Positions 53,432-64,000 of a stretch of DNA of 64,000 nt are shown one piece after another. The notes beneath the pieces were generated by a model. It was not told the DNA's origin. It saw nothing but the letters and a program-made list of their open reading frames with translations, and made no database searches. The DNA comes from Pseudomonadota bacterium. GTDB lineage: Bacteria; Myxococcota_A; Polyangia; GCA-2747355. The first letter of the stretch is position 1. Each line of letters opens with the position of its first letter. A program made the position numbers and the translations under genes. Location: contig JADJTL010000006.1 of assembly GCA_016711215.1 (NCBI GenBank), positions 1 to 64,000 of the forward strand. Reading direction: 5' to 3'.

Positions 53432-54721
53432 TCAGCGGCTGCTGGTGGTGTCGTCGAAGGCGTCGTTCGTCAGATCGGGCAGGGCGGCCTCGGCGAGGGC
53501 GCCCGACAAGTCCGCGGTGGTCTTGCGCAGTCGGCGTACCAGCACCTGGACCAGACTCCAGAGCAGCTTGACCGACAGCGCGCTCTCGCTGCGGATGATC
53601 TCGTAGAAGTCGGCACGTCGCAGCACCAGCAGGCGCGCGGCGGCGCTGGCCGTGCCGCTGGCGCTGCGCGGCGCGTTGTCGACCAGGGCCATCTCTCCGA
53701 AGTGGTCGCCGCGGTGCAGCGTCGCGACGAAGGTGTCGCCCTTCTGGAGGCGCACCTCGCCGTCGAGGATCAGAAAGAGCTCATCACCGGGCGTCCCCTC
53801 GCGAATGATCGACCCGCCATCGGCGTAGTCGCGGACCTGCATGCTGTTCAGCACGCGCACGAGCTCCTTGTAGCCGAGGTAGGAGAAGATCGGCATCCCC
53901 TTCAAGACCTCGAGCTTGAGGCTGACGTCGCGTACGCGATCCTCCTCACCGGCGCTGACGGCCACCCGGACGACGACCGCGGTGATGTTGTCGTGTCCAC
54001 CGCCGGCGTTGGCGACGTCAACGAGGCGCTGGGTAGCCGCGCGCACATCGTCGTGGTCGAGCACCGCGGCCATCTGCTCCAGCTCGGTGAAATAGAAGTG
54101 CAGACCGTCGCTGCAGAGCACGAAGCGATCGCCGGGCAGGACGTCGAAGTCGAGCGTGTCGACCTCGACCGATTCGTAGACACCGACGGCGCGGGTGACC
54201 GCGTTCCTGAAGTCGCGATAGACGGAGCTGTCGATTTGATCGGGGCGCAGCTTGCCCCGGCGCGCGAGCTCGTTGACCAGGGAATGATCCTCGGAGAGCT
54301 GGTGAACCTGGCGCTCGCGCATCAAGTAGATTCGGCTGTCACCGACGTGGGCCAGGAAGCCGCGTTCTTTCGTCAAGAGCAGCAGGCTGCAGGTGGTCCC
54401 CATGCCTCGCTTGTCCGGCTGTTCCTGGGCCCGCTCGTAGATCGCGGAGCAGGCGGCCTGCACGGCGTGCTCGAGCACGTGCAAGACATCGTTGCGGTCG
54501 GCGCCTTTGCCGGACTCGAAGCTCTCAATGATGTCGCGGTTCTCGCCGACGGCGTCGCGGACGCGACGCACGCACAGCGATGAGGCAACCTCTCCGGCAG
54601 CGTGCCCGCCCATGCCGTCGGCGACGACGAACAGGCGCAGGTTCTTGTCGATGAGGTAGTTGTCCTCGTTATGGCTGCGCTGCTTGCCGGTATCAGTGAC
54701 GGCCCAGAACTCGACTTGCAC
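53432..54721 (-). CDS. PP2C-type protein phosphatase fused to a cyclic-nucleotide-binding domain
   Basis: A 429-residue cytosolic protein. Residues 1-245 are a PPM/PP2C phosphatase: SHNEDNYLIDKNLRLFVVAD, DGMGGHAAGEVASS, LAHVGDSRIYLMRE, VLCSDGLHFYFT and GGHDNITAVVVRV give all metal-binding Asp residues. Residues 270-390 are a cNMP domain with phosphate-binding cassette FGEMALVDNAPRSASG, including the Arg that holds the cyclic phosphate. It would reverse Ser/Thr kinase signalling under cAMP/cGMP control. GTG 54721 is chosen because upstream residues do not fit the family. Confidence 0.92.
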   Translation of the reverse strand: MQVEFWAVTDTGKQRSHNEDNYLIDKNLRLFVVADGMGGHAAGEVASSLCVRRVRDAVGENRDIIESFESGKGADRNDVLHVLEHAVQAACSAIYERAQEQPDKRGMGTTCSLLLLTKERGFLAHVGDSRIYLMRERQVHQLSEDHSLVNELARRGKLRPDQIDSSVYRDFRNAVTRAVGVYESVEVDTLDFDVLPGDRFVLCSDGLHFYFTELEQMAAVLDHDDVRAATQRLVDVANAGGGHDNITAVVVRVAVSAGEEDRVRDVSLKLEVLKGMPIFSYLGYKELVRVLNSMQVRDYADGGSIIREGTPGDELFLILDGEVRLQKGDTFVATLHRGDHFGEMALVDNAPRSASGTASAAARLLVLRRADFYEIIRSESALSVKLLWSLVQVLVRRLRKTTADLSGALAEAALPDLTNDAFDDTTSSR

Positions 54722-55233
54722 GAAGGGGCTCCATAGTGCGAGCGCGAACGATAGCGGGGAAAGGCGGGCGGAACAAGCGCCGGCGCGATGCACGCGCGGG
54801 AGGGCGCTACGCTCGACGCGCGGCCCACTGCCGCGGTGGGGCTTTCCGGTGCGCCCGCGCTGAACGGTCAGGTCCATGCGCGGCGGGGCGCGCGTGCAGT
54901 GCCCGCTGATCCACAGCGCCTCGCAGGGCGGCGCGCGCAGCAGCCCCGCGGGTGGAGCTTGCGCGCATGAGGGGCGCTGACCAGCGGCTCGACGAAGACC
55001 TCGATCCCGTTGCGCGCTAACGCCTCATCGGGTGCTCGGGCCCCTGCGTCCGCGCGGTGCTTTCGAGGTCGGCGCGTCGCGTCGGCCGTGCACGTGGTTG
55101 AAGGCCGGGCCGCCATGCTGATACCATCGGCCGGCTCGGGCAAGCGGGGCTGGCGGCCGCAGCGGTAGCGTCGGCCGGCAGTGCTGCTGCGGCGTGGCTC
55201 GACCTGCGCGGGTGGGACCGGGCGATTGCGAGG
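54722..55233. other. 512-bp divergent spacer without a supported gene
   Basis: The gap separates the PP2C-cNMP gene from the giant TPR gene and must contain both promoters. Open frames cross it on both strands, but none has an SD, a family match or consistent composition. I find no tRNA-like T-loop, large hairpin or tandem repeat. Confidence 0.55.
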
Positions 55234-55674
55234 ATGATGGCGCGGGCACTTGAAGCTGCTCTCCTGGCGCTTCGTCGTACGCCCGCGTCGGCCGCCGCGC
55301 TGGCGGCGGTGCGCCAGGCCTGCGCCGCGCGCGAGGGCGCGGGCGAGGGCCTCGGTCTGGCGCTCGATCGCGCGCGGGCCCATCACGCGACCGCGGGAAA
55401 TTGGGAGCTGGTGGTCGCGCTATGCGACGCGGAGCTCGCTGGTGCCCCCGACGCGTCCCGTCGCGGCGAAGTGCTGCTGGCCGCGGCCGAGGTGCTCGAG
55501 GACGAGCTGCTCGACGAAGTCCGGGCGCTGGCCTGCTTCGAAGAGGCAGCGGCGCTGCGCCCTGACGACGACCGTCTCGGCCGCACGATCGCCCGCATTC
55601 GCCTCGTGCGCGGTAGCTGGGAGCGGGTCGCCGAGAAATACGTCGAGGGAGGCCGCGGCCGCTGTCGACCGTGA
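55234..55674 (+). CDS. Giant TPR protein, N-terminal piece before a frameshift
   Basis: From the double ATG at 55234/55237 this frame encodes about 138 good residues: a helical start (MARALEAALLALRR) and the first TPR-like units (ELVVALCDAELAGAPDA, LDEVRALACFEEAAALRPDD). It then fails at the GGG run 55647-55649, where one G too many throws it to a stop at 55674. Removing that G reads WERVAEKYVEEAAAAVDREL and continues in the long frame below, so both are one gene. Confidence 0.75.
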   Translation: MMARALEAALLALRRTPASAAALAAVRQACAAREGAGEGLGLALDRARAHHATAGNWELVVALCDAELAGAPDASRRGEVLLAAAEVLEDELLDEVRALACFEEAAALRPDDDRLGRTIARIRLVRGSWERVAEKYVEGGRGRCRP

Positions 55675-58600
55675 GCTGAAGACGCGCCTGCTGCTCGCGG
55701 CGGCTGAAGTCGTGGCGCGAAACGACCCCGCGTCGGCGCGCGTCGAGACCCTGTTGCGCGCGAGCCTGGAGGTCGACCCGCGCAACGCCCGCGCCAGCGC
55801 CCAGCTCGATCGCCTGCTGGCGCGCTGCGGGCGCATCAGCGAGAGGCTTGAGCTGCTCGAGCAACGCCGGCGCGTCGCGATCGATCCCGTCGAGCGCGTC
55901 GCGGCGCTGCTCAGACTCGGCGACTGCTGGGCGGAGCAGCCGGAGGGCACGCCGGCCGAGGCGGGCGCGGCCGGCCGGCGGCGCGGCGCGCGCACGCCGA
56001 CGGCGACCGACCATGCGGTCGCTTGCTGGCGCCAGGTGCTGGTCCTCGACCCCAGCCAGCCGCACGCCCTGGCGCAGCTGGTGCCCGTGCTCGAGGGGCG
56101 TCGCGATTGGGCTGGCATCGCCGAGGTCTTTCAGTCCGCGCTTCAGCACGGACCGCCCGGTGAGCGCGACGTCGAGCTCTTGGCGCGGCTCGGCCAGGTC
56201 CTCGCGACGCGCCTCGATCAGCCTGCTCGTGCCGAGGAGTGCTTCCGCCTGGTGCGCCGGCAGCAACCGGATCATCCCCTGGCCGTTGACTTCTACTGCG
56301 CACTGCATCGCGAGCGGGGCGAGCCGGCGGAGGCCGTTGCGCTGATCGAGCAGACCCAGCTGCGCGAGCGCGACCCGCAGCGCCGGCTGGAGCTCGCGCT
56401 GCGTTTGGCCGAGCTGGTCGAGGACGGGCTCGGCGATTATGAGCGCGCCATCGAGCTCTGGACCGTGCTCGCGCCGCCCCTCGCCTTGCCCGCGGCGCCG
56501 GCTTCCGCCACGGCGTCGTCGGACGAACCGACCCTTCACCAGCGCGCCCGCGAGGCGCTGGCGCGCCTCTATCGTCGGGTCACGCCCCCGCGCTGGAACG
56601 CGCTGCGCGACCTCCTCAAGGCCGAGCTCGATCACTTGCCGGCGGACGCGAGGTCGCGCCGGGTTGAGCTGCAGCTCGAGCTGGCGGCGATCTATCGCGA
56701 CTACCTCAAGGTCGATGCGATGGTCGTCACGCTCTATAGCGCTGTCTTGGCGCTGCAGCCGGACCACCCTCAGGCGCTCTTGGCGCTCAGCGAGCGCTTC
56801 CTCGCGCTCCAGCGCTATAGCGAGCTGGCCGAGGTGCTGGGGCGGCGCGCGACGCTGAGCAGCGATCCGCAGGAGCAGGTGGCGCTGCTGCATGAGATCG
56901 CCGCGCTGTGGCTTGAGCAGCTCGGCAACCAGGCGCAGGCCATCGCGCCCCTCGAGCAGGTGCTTGAGCGCGATCCGCTCAACGAGAGAGCGCGCGCTCG
57001 GCTGCGAGAGATCCACACCCGACGTCAGGATTGGCGCGCGCTCTTCGAGCTGCTGACGACCGAGGCGGCGCTGCGCGACGGGCAGCCGCGAGCTGCCCTG
57101 CTCAGCGAGCTGGCTCAGCTCGCTGGCGAGCGGTTGGGCGACGCGCCGCGCGCCGCCGCCTTGTGGCGCGACGTGCTTCAGCTCGACGCGCATCACGCCG
57201 GGGCGCTCGAGGCGCTCGAACAGCACTACCGGCGCGAGGGCCAATGGGTGGCGCTCGGTGATGTGCTGCAAGCGCAGCTCGAGCGGGTCGACGCGCAGAG
57301 CGCGACCGCGCTGCAGCTATGGGAGCGGCTGGCGGACCTGCATAGCAACCAGCTGCGGACCCCCGAACGCGCGATTGTGGCCTGGCAGGAGGTGTTGGCC
57401 CGGCGCCCGACGACCACGCGGGCGCTTGTGCTCCTGCGCGAGCTCTTGGCCCAGGCGCGCCGCTGGGACGATCTCGAGGCGCTGTTGACGCCGCGCGGGC
57501 TGCTGCTCGAGCTGGTCGAGACGCTGACGAGCGCCGCAGATCGGGAGCGCGACGAAGACACGCGTGTCGAGCTGAATCTCCGGATCGGTCGGATCTGCGG
57601 CGGGGAGCTGCAGCAGGTGGAGCGAGCGATTCGCGCCTACGAACGGGTCTGGGGCCTGCGCGCGGGCGAGCTCGAGGCGGCCCGGGCGTTGGCCCCCTTG
57701 TACCGGGCGACGTCGCGCTGGGAGGGGTTGATCGCCGCCGATGAGCGCTTGCTGGAGGCAGCGGCCGACGATGCGGAGCGTCGAGCGCTGATCGCCGAGC
57801 TGCAGGCGGTTTGTGCGGGTCCGCTGCGCGACCCCGCCCGGGCGATGGTTTGGGCGGCCCGCGCCTGGGCGCTGGCGCCGGCAGAGGCCGAGCTGCTGCA
57901 GGCGATCGAGGGCCTCGCCCGGGCGGCGCGCGCGTGGCGCCCGCTGGCTGAGCTGCTCGAGGCGCAGCTGACGCGACTCGGCGACGACGCCGAGCTGCGC
58001 CTGCTGGTGCTGGCGCGGCTGGCCGAGCTCTGGGCCGACGAGCTGGACGATGGGGTGCGTGCCGAGACGCACTACCGTGAGTGGCTGCGGCTGCGCGGCG
58101 ATGATCGGCGCGCCTGGACGGGGCTGGCGGAGGTGCTTCGCCGCGGCGGGCGGTGGCGCGAGCTGCTGGCGACGCTCCAGGCGGAGGCCGTACTCCCGCT
58201 GCCGCTCAGCGAGCGCGCGGCGCTGCAGCTCGAGGCGGCCACCGTCGCGGAGGAGCGCCTCGGAGACCCGAGCGCCGCGATTGCACCCTATCGCGAGCTG
58301 TTGGCGCTGGGGGTGGAGCGTACGCCGGCGCTGCAGGCCTTGGAGCGTCTTTATCGCGTCTGTGGCGCCTGGTCGGAGCTGGCCGGCGTGCTGCGTGAGC
58401 AGCTCGACGGGCTTGCCGCTGCCGACCCGGAGCGCGGCGAGTTGCTCTGCCGGTTGGCGCTGGTCGTCGGCGAGCAGGAGGGTGCGCCCGAGCGGGCGAT
58501 TGAGCTGCTCGGCCAGGCCTTGGTCGTGGCCCCGGACCATCCCCAGGCGCTGGCCGCCCTCGAGGATTGGTTGGATCGCGCTAGCGCTCCGCAGCGCGCG

Positions 58601-61600
58601 CAGGCGGCGCGCCTGCTGCTCGAGCCCTACGAGCGCGCCGGTCGGTCGGCCGCGCTGGCCGCGGCGCTGGTGCTGGTGGTCGAGGCAGAGGAGGATCCGC
58701 TCGTGCGGCGCGAGGCGCTGCGGCGGTTGCAGCGGCTCTACGAACACGGGCTCGATCAGCCCGGGCCGGCGCTGGACGCCGCTGAGGCGCTGCTCCGGCT
58801 CGATCCACGCGACGAAGCCGCGCTCGACGACGTCCTGCGGCTGGCCCGCCGTGCGGGCCAGAGCGCGCGCGCCGCCGCGCTGCTCCGCGGCCTCGTTGGC
58901 GCCGACCAGGTCGGGGTAGGGGCGCCGGTCGGCTTGCGCTGGCAGCTGGCGCTGCTGCTTCACGGTGACCTTGGCGACGCGGTCGGCGCCCAGGCGCAGC
59001 TGGTCGAGCTCCTGCGCGAGGCACCGGAGAACGATGCGGCGTTGGCCCTCTTTGAGCAGTTGCTGCGCGATGGAGGGCAGTGGCGCGAGTTGCGCGACTT
59101 CTTGCAGCTGCAGCTCGGACCTTGCACGGAAGCTGCCGAGCGGCGGCGCTTGCTGACCCAGATCTGTGCGCTGAGCGAGGATGTGCTCGGCGACGCGGAC
59201 GCGGCCCTGCTGGCCTATGAGGAGCTGTTGCGCGGGGCGCCTGCGGATCAGGTGGCCTTCCGCGCAGTGGAGCGGCACTACCAGCGGCTTGCGCGCTGGG
59301 GCGATCTGGCGCGGCTCTATCTGGCGCGGCGTGACGTGATCAGCGACGAGGCCGAGCGGCGGGCGCTGCTGGGCTTCGTCGCGCCGCTGCAGGAGCAGCT
59401 CGGTCAGAGCGAGCAGGCCATCGCGAGCTATCGCGAGTTGGCGGGCGACGCCGCGCATTCACGGGCCGCCCTCGAGGCCCTCGAGCGCCTCTACCGGGCC
59501 GCCGCGGCCTGGCCCGAGCTGATCGCGGTGTTGCGGCAGCAGGTGGCCCTGGCTGCCGAACCAGCGCTTCGCGCCGCGCTCTGGCGTCGCATCGCGGAGG
59601 TGGCGAAGGGGCCGCTCGGCGACCTCGAGCAGGCGAGCGCCGCGTTGAACGCGCTCCTCGAGGAGGATGGCGGCGATCGGCGCGCCCTCGAGGACCTCGC
59701 CCGGCTCTATCGTGGCGCCGCACGCTGGGAGGATCTGCTGCGGCTCCTCGACCGGCGACTGGCGCTGGCGGCGGTCGGGTCGACCGAGCATGTCGTGCTG
59801 CAACGGGAAGCGGCCGAGATCGAGCTCGAGCAACGTGGCGACGTCGCCGCGGCGCTGGCGCGCTATCAGCCCTTGCTGCAAGAGCCGGCGCTGGAGCAGG
59901 CGGTCCACGCCGCCTTGGCACCCTTGCTCGATCAGCCCGAACACGTCGCGGCCGTGGCGGCCCTGCTCGAACCGATCGCGCGCGCGCGATCGGATTGGCC
60001 GGCACTGCTGCGCTTGGCCGAAGCGGAGGCTCGGCACGCCACCAACGCGACGCGGCGCGCGGAGCGGCTGCGCGCCCTCGGGCGGATCCACGAGGAGGGC
60101 ACGAGGAACCTCGAGCAGGCCTTTGCCGCCCATGCGCGGGCGTTGCTCGCCGAGCCCGAAGGCGTCGGGCTGGCGTCGGCGCTCGAGGCCCTCGAGCGCC
60201 TGGCGGCGGCCTCGTCGACCTGGCCAGCCTGCTGCGAGCTGTTCGAGACCGCGTTGGAGCGCTGCGCTCAGGGCGCGTCGCGCTGCACGCTCCGGCTGCG
60301 GACCGCTGCGTTGGCTTGGCGCGAGCTGGCTGACCGCGAGCGCGCCAAGCGACACTACGACGCACTGCTGCAGGAGGGCGCGCGCGACCAACCGACGTTG
60401 CTGGCGCTGCAGCGCCTCTGCGAGCAATGCGAGGACGCGCCGGCGCTGGTCCTGACGCTGGAGCGCCTGGCCGAGCTCTCCGATGCTGGCCAGGCGCTCG
60501 CTGCCCTGGAGGGGCTCTATGCCCAGCTCGGGCGTTGGCGCGAGCTGGAGCAGTTGCTCGAGCGGCGCGCGGTGGCGGCGACGCAGGAGCCCGAAGGACG
60601 AGCCGATGGTTGGTTTCGCCTCGCGCGGCTGCGTGCGACCCAACTCGACGACGCGGCCGGCGCGCTCGAGGCCTATGGCGCCCTGCTCGGCTTGCGCTCG
60701 GGTCACGCGGCGGCGCGGGCCGCCGTCGCCGAGTACCTCCAGCAGCCGCAGTGGTCGCTCCGCGCCGCGGAGATCCTGGCGCCGCTGCACGAGGCTGCGG
60801 GCGATTGGCGCGGGCTGATCCGCAGCTGCGAGGTCTTCCTGACGCATGAGCGGCAGCCAGCGCGTCGGCGTGAGCTCTGCTTGCGCCTGGCCCGGCTCTG
60901 GGAGGATCGCCTGGACGATCCCCGCAGCGCCTTCGCCTGGTATGGCAAGGCGCACTGGGAGGATCCGGAGCACCAAGAGGCTCAGGAGGAGTTGCTGCGG
61001 CTGGCCGCGCTGCTCGACCGCTGGCCCGAGGCCGTCGCGGTGCTGACCCAGCCACTCGACGAGGGGCGCGTCGACGCCGCCGCCGGGCGCGCGCTCGCGC
61101 TCTTGGTGGGTCGCCTCTACGACGAGCGACTCTACCAGTGGCAGGCCGCGGCGGCCTGCTTCGAGCGTGTGCTCAGCCGCGACGCCGGGGACGAGGAGGC
61201 CTTCGGCCTGCTCGAGCGGCTGCTGATGCGCCACGAGCGCTGGCAAGAGCTGCTGGCCGTCTACGCGCGAGCCGTTCCGGTGCCGGAGGCGGGCGACGCG
61301 GGCGCCGGTCGCTCGCGGCGGCAGTTGCTGCTGAAGGTGGCGCGGGTCTGGGAGGAGGCGATCGGCGATTTCGACCAGGCGCGCCGGGCCTATTGCGAGT
61401 TGCTCGATCAGTTTCCTGGCGACGAGGCGGCGCTGCTGGCGCTCGATCGGCTCTACAGCGAGCGCAAGGCCTGGCCGGCGCTCTGCGAGCTGCTGCAGCG
61501 GCGCGTGCCGTTCGTCGAAGCTCCCGCGCTGCGGCACGACCTCCTCTGCCGCATCGGAATGCTTCGCGAGCAGCACCTCGACGATGTCGCGGGCGCGATC

Positions 61601-64000
61601 GCGAGCTATCAGCGCGTGCTGGAGAGCGACCCGTTGCACCCTGCCGCGGTGGCGGGCCTCGAGCGCATCGTGATCGACCGGGACGTGCGCCTTCGGGTGG
61701 CGCAGCTCCTCGAACCCGTCTATCGCGCGCAGGACGAGTGGGCCAAGCTGGTGGTGATCCTCGATGTTCAGCTCGACTTCGTCGAAGATCCGACGCGACG
61801 CGACGCGCTCTTGCGGGAGATAGCGGCCCTCCACGAGCAACGCGGTGGCATCCCCGAGCTCGCGCTCAAGGCGCTCGGACAGGCCTTTCGCGAGGGTCGG
61901 GGCGCGGACCTCGCGCTGCTGGCGGAGATCGAGGCGCTCGCTGAGCGCCTCGGGGCCTGGCGGCAGGTGCTGGTTTGGTTGCACGAGGCCATCGAGGTGG
62001 GCGCGGACGTCGCGCGCCACGCGCTCCTGTTGGCGCGGGCCGCGCGCCTGGCCGAGGAGCGTCTCGGCGACGCTGACGCGGCGTTGGCCGATTGGCGCCG
62101 GCTCTTGGCGCTGCGCGAGAGTGATGCCGAGGCGTTATCCGCCGTCTTGCGGCTGCTCGAGCAGCTCGGGCGCTGGGAACCGCTGGCCGAGGCGCTGCAG
62201 CGGCAGGCCGAGCTGACCAGCGACCTCGTGCTGCAACGGCGCTGTTATCGGCGGATGGCCGAGCTCTTCGATCAGCGCATCGGCTGGCCAGAGCGGGCGG
62301 TCGAGGCCTGGCGCCAGGTGCTGGCGTTGGGCGGCGAGGATGAGGTGGCGCTCGAGGCCCTGGCCTTGATCTATGCGCGCGCCGAGCGCTGGATCGACCT
62401 CGTCTGGGTCTATCAGCGGCAGCTGGCGCTGAGTGAGCAGACCGAGCGCTGGCAGGACGTCGCCTGGGCCCTCGCGCGGACCTACGAGGAGCGCTTGGGC
62501 GATGTCTTCGAGGCCCTGCAGATCTTGCGCGCGCTGTACGCGCGGCAGCCCGACGACGCGGAGGCGCGGGCGCAGCTCGAGCGCCTGCTGGCGACGGCCG
62601 GACTGTGGGGCGAGCTGGCGGCGCTGCTCGAAGGCCACGCCCCCGGCGAGAGTGCGGGCGCGCAGCGGCGCGAGCGGCGGCTCCAGGCCGCGGCGATCAT
62701 GCTCGAGCGGCTCGGCGACGAGGACGCCGCCCTGACGCGCCTGGAGCAGCTGCTGGCGGAGGATCCCCACGACGATGACGCGCTGGCCTTGCTCGAGCGG
62801 CTCGTCGATCCTCCGCGGCAGCGCGAGCGTGTGGCGGCGCTGCTCGAGCAAGTCTGTCTGGCGCGCGGTGACTACCTTGGCGTGCGGCGCGCGCTCGAGC
62901 TCTGCGTTGCCGGCGCGGCGGGTAGCGCGCGTCGCGATCTGCTGGAGCGCGTCGCCCTGCTCGAGGAGGAGCAGCTGCAAGACCCGCGCGCCGCCTTCGC
63001 GAGCTATGCGCGCGCCGCGGCGGAAGCTCCGACCGACGAGACGTTGCACGCGCCGCTGGAGCGGCTCGCGCTGCAACTCGGGGCGCTCGAGGAGCTGCAG
63101 CCGCTCTTCGAGCGGCTGGCTGCGCTCGTCTTCGACGCGGAGGCGAGCGAGCGGTTGCATGTCAAGCTGGCGACGCTAGCCGAGGCCGCCAACGACGAAG
63201 CGGCGGCGGAGCGCTACCTGCGCCAGGCGATCGACCGGCAGGGCGGATCGATCGCGCTCTGGTCGAAGCTGGCGGCGCTCTTGGATCGCCAGGGGCGCGT
63301 GCCGGAGCTGGTCGAGGCGCTTGAGGGTCAGTGCGAACTGACGGTCGACCTCCAGCAGCGCGCGGCCTTGCAGCAGCGCATCGGCGGGACGCTCCTGCGG
63401 CGCGCCGACGATGCTGAGGGCGCGTTGGCGGCCTATTGCATCGCGCTGAGCCAAGACGCCGGCAACCAAGCAGCCAGGGCCGGTCTGGAGCAGTTGCTCG
63501 ACCGGCCGAGTCTGACCCCGACGGTGATCGACGTGCTCGAGCCGCTCTACGAGGGCGAGCGCGACTACGCCAAGCTGGTCGCGCTCGGCGAGTGGCGCCT
63601 GGCGACGCTCAGCGATCCGATGCGCCAGGCGGCGGTGCTCGATGCGCTCGCTCGTCTGCAGGAGGAGCAGCTCGACCAGCCCGCTCAAGCCCTCACGACG
63701 CTGCTCCGCGCGCTGCGTTGCGACGCCTCCGCTCCGTCGCGCTGGGAGGAGGCGGAGCGCCTCGCGGTGGCCCTCGATCGGACGCTCGAGCTGGGGGCGC
63801 TCTTCGACGAGCTCTTGGACGCTCCTGCGCTGGTGCCGGAGCAGGCGCGGGAGCTCGGCTTGCGCAGCGCAGCCTGGCAGGAGGATCAGCTCGGAGACGG
63901 TCGGCGCGCCGAGGCGCGCTACCGCTGGGTGCTCGAGCGCGACCCGCGGGCGGAGCGGGCGCTGCTGGCGCTGGAGCGGCGCTACCGGGCGCAGTCGGAC
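55649..64000 (+). CDS. Giant tetratricopeptide-repeat protein, open to the right window edge
   Basis: The frame runs without a stop for 2,784 codons to the last base, giving with the N-terminal piece more than 2,920 residues, still incomplete. It is made of some sixty to seventy helical repeat pairs of 40-odd residues. A typical unit reads AALWLEQLGNQAQAIAPLEQ followed by VLERDPLNERARARLREI, with the alternating LGD.xxAxxxYxxLL and W..L..LL motifs of TPR/HAT arrays. There is no signal peptide, membrane helix or catalytic motif. It is probably a cytosolic scaffold; the divergent phosphatase may be functionally linked. It is acidic and Leu/Ala/Arg-rich. Long antisense frames over it are shadows. 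Confidence 0.85.

Noticed and set aside
54868..55386. 172-codon minus-strand frame in the phosphatase/TPR spacer
   Set aside because: A short stretch (ALARNGIEVFVEPLVSAP) looks protein-like, but the rest is Arg/Ala/Pro and it overlaps the start of the TPR gene; no SD.
57200..61100. Minus-strand frame of 571 codons at 59340-61055 and plus-strand frames at 58050-58919 and 61138-61944
   Set aside because: Composition is Arg/Ala/Pro/Gly without motifs; each is out of frame with the TPR repeats, which continue unbroken through them.
55025..63688. Very long minus-strand open frames (748, 713, 853, 341 and 170 codons)
   Set aside because: They lie antisense to the continuous TPR frame, are Gln/Arg/Leu-rich mirror images of it, and match no family. 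High GC makes such shadows common.

Overview
The window is 64 kb of very GC-rich (about 70%), gene-dense bacterial chromosome. Several traits suggest a Myxococcota or former delta-proteobacterial genome: many lipoproteins with low-complexity tails, an RCC1-repeat lipoprotein, a giant TPR protein, a PP2C phosphatase fused to a cyclic-nucleotide domain, an FHA-GGDEF protein, PilT, and a CcmH with an unusual cysteine spacing. This placement is an inference from gene content; no rRNA or other phylogenetic marker is present. I found no tRNA, rRNA, CRISPR array, insertion sequence, phage gene or replication origin.

Layout. 1-10.3 kb: 5' end of gltB, a coupled pair (YbhN-type membrane protein and a secreted protein with an SGGGD tail), M20 dipeptidase, DAACS symporter, RlmI-type methyltransferase, cystathionine gamma-synthase-family enzyme, CcmH-like protein and signal peptidase I. 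10.5-17.5 kb: TMTC-like glycosyltransferase, POTRA/beta-barrel protein, the operon pntAB-pntB-suhB (without pntAA), and a frameshifted lipoprotein. 17.5-24.5 kb: ion transport (Kup, P-type ATPase, MntP), a frameshifted transglutaminase-like protein and an SrkA kinase. 24.8-30.6 kb: a large RCC1 lipoprotein interrupted by frameshifts, and PilT. 30.7-37.9 kb: a sulfate assimilation operon reading leftward (Rrf2 regulator, CysH, CysD, CysN, siroheme synthase, sulfite reductase). 37.9-47.4 kb: small lipoproteins, Tag glycosylase, DOMON-like protein, an orphan oligopeptide-type binding protein, FHA-GGDEF, a PH-domain protein and a BamA/TamA-like protein. 47.4-53.4 kb: GlyA, a DUF188 protein, methyltransferase/glycosyltransferase pair, response regulator and isochorismatase-fold hydrolase. 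53.4-64 kb: PP2C-cNMP phosphatase and, divergently, a TPR protein of more than 2,900 residues that runs off the right edge.

How genes work together. The best-defined pathway is sulfate to sulfide. CysD/CysN make APS. CysH carries the CC/CxxC cysteines of 4Fe-4S APS reductases, and the kinase-like tail of CysN has lost its P-loop, so direct APS reduction is likely. Sulfite reductase and its siroheme supply lie in the same operon under an Rrf2 protein without cysteines.

Two patterns cut across genes. First, at least thirteen loci carry two to twenty-five tandem copies of a short unit (mostly 9-18 bp). In genes the units are multiples of three in tails and linkers; between genes they are not. 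Second, four genes are broken by one-base indels, nearly all in G or C runs. Each becomes an exact multiple of three when one base is restored or removed, so these are either assembly errors or recent frameshifts.
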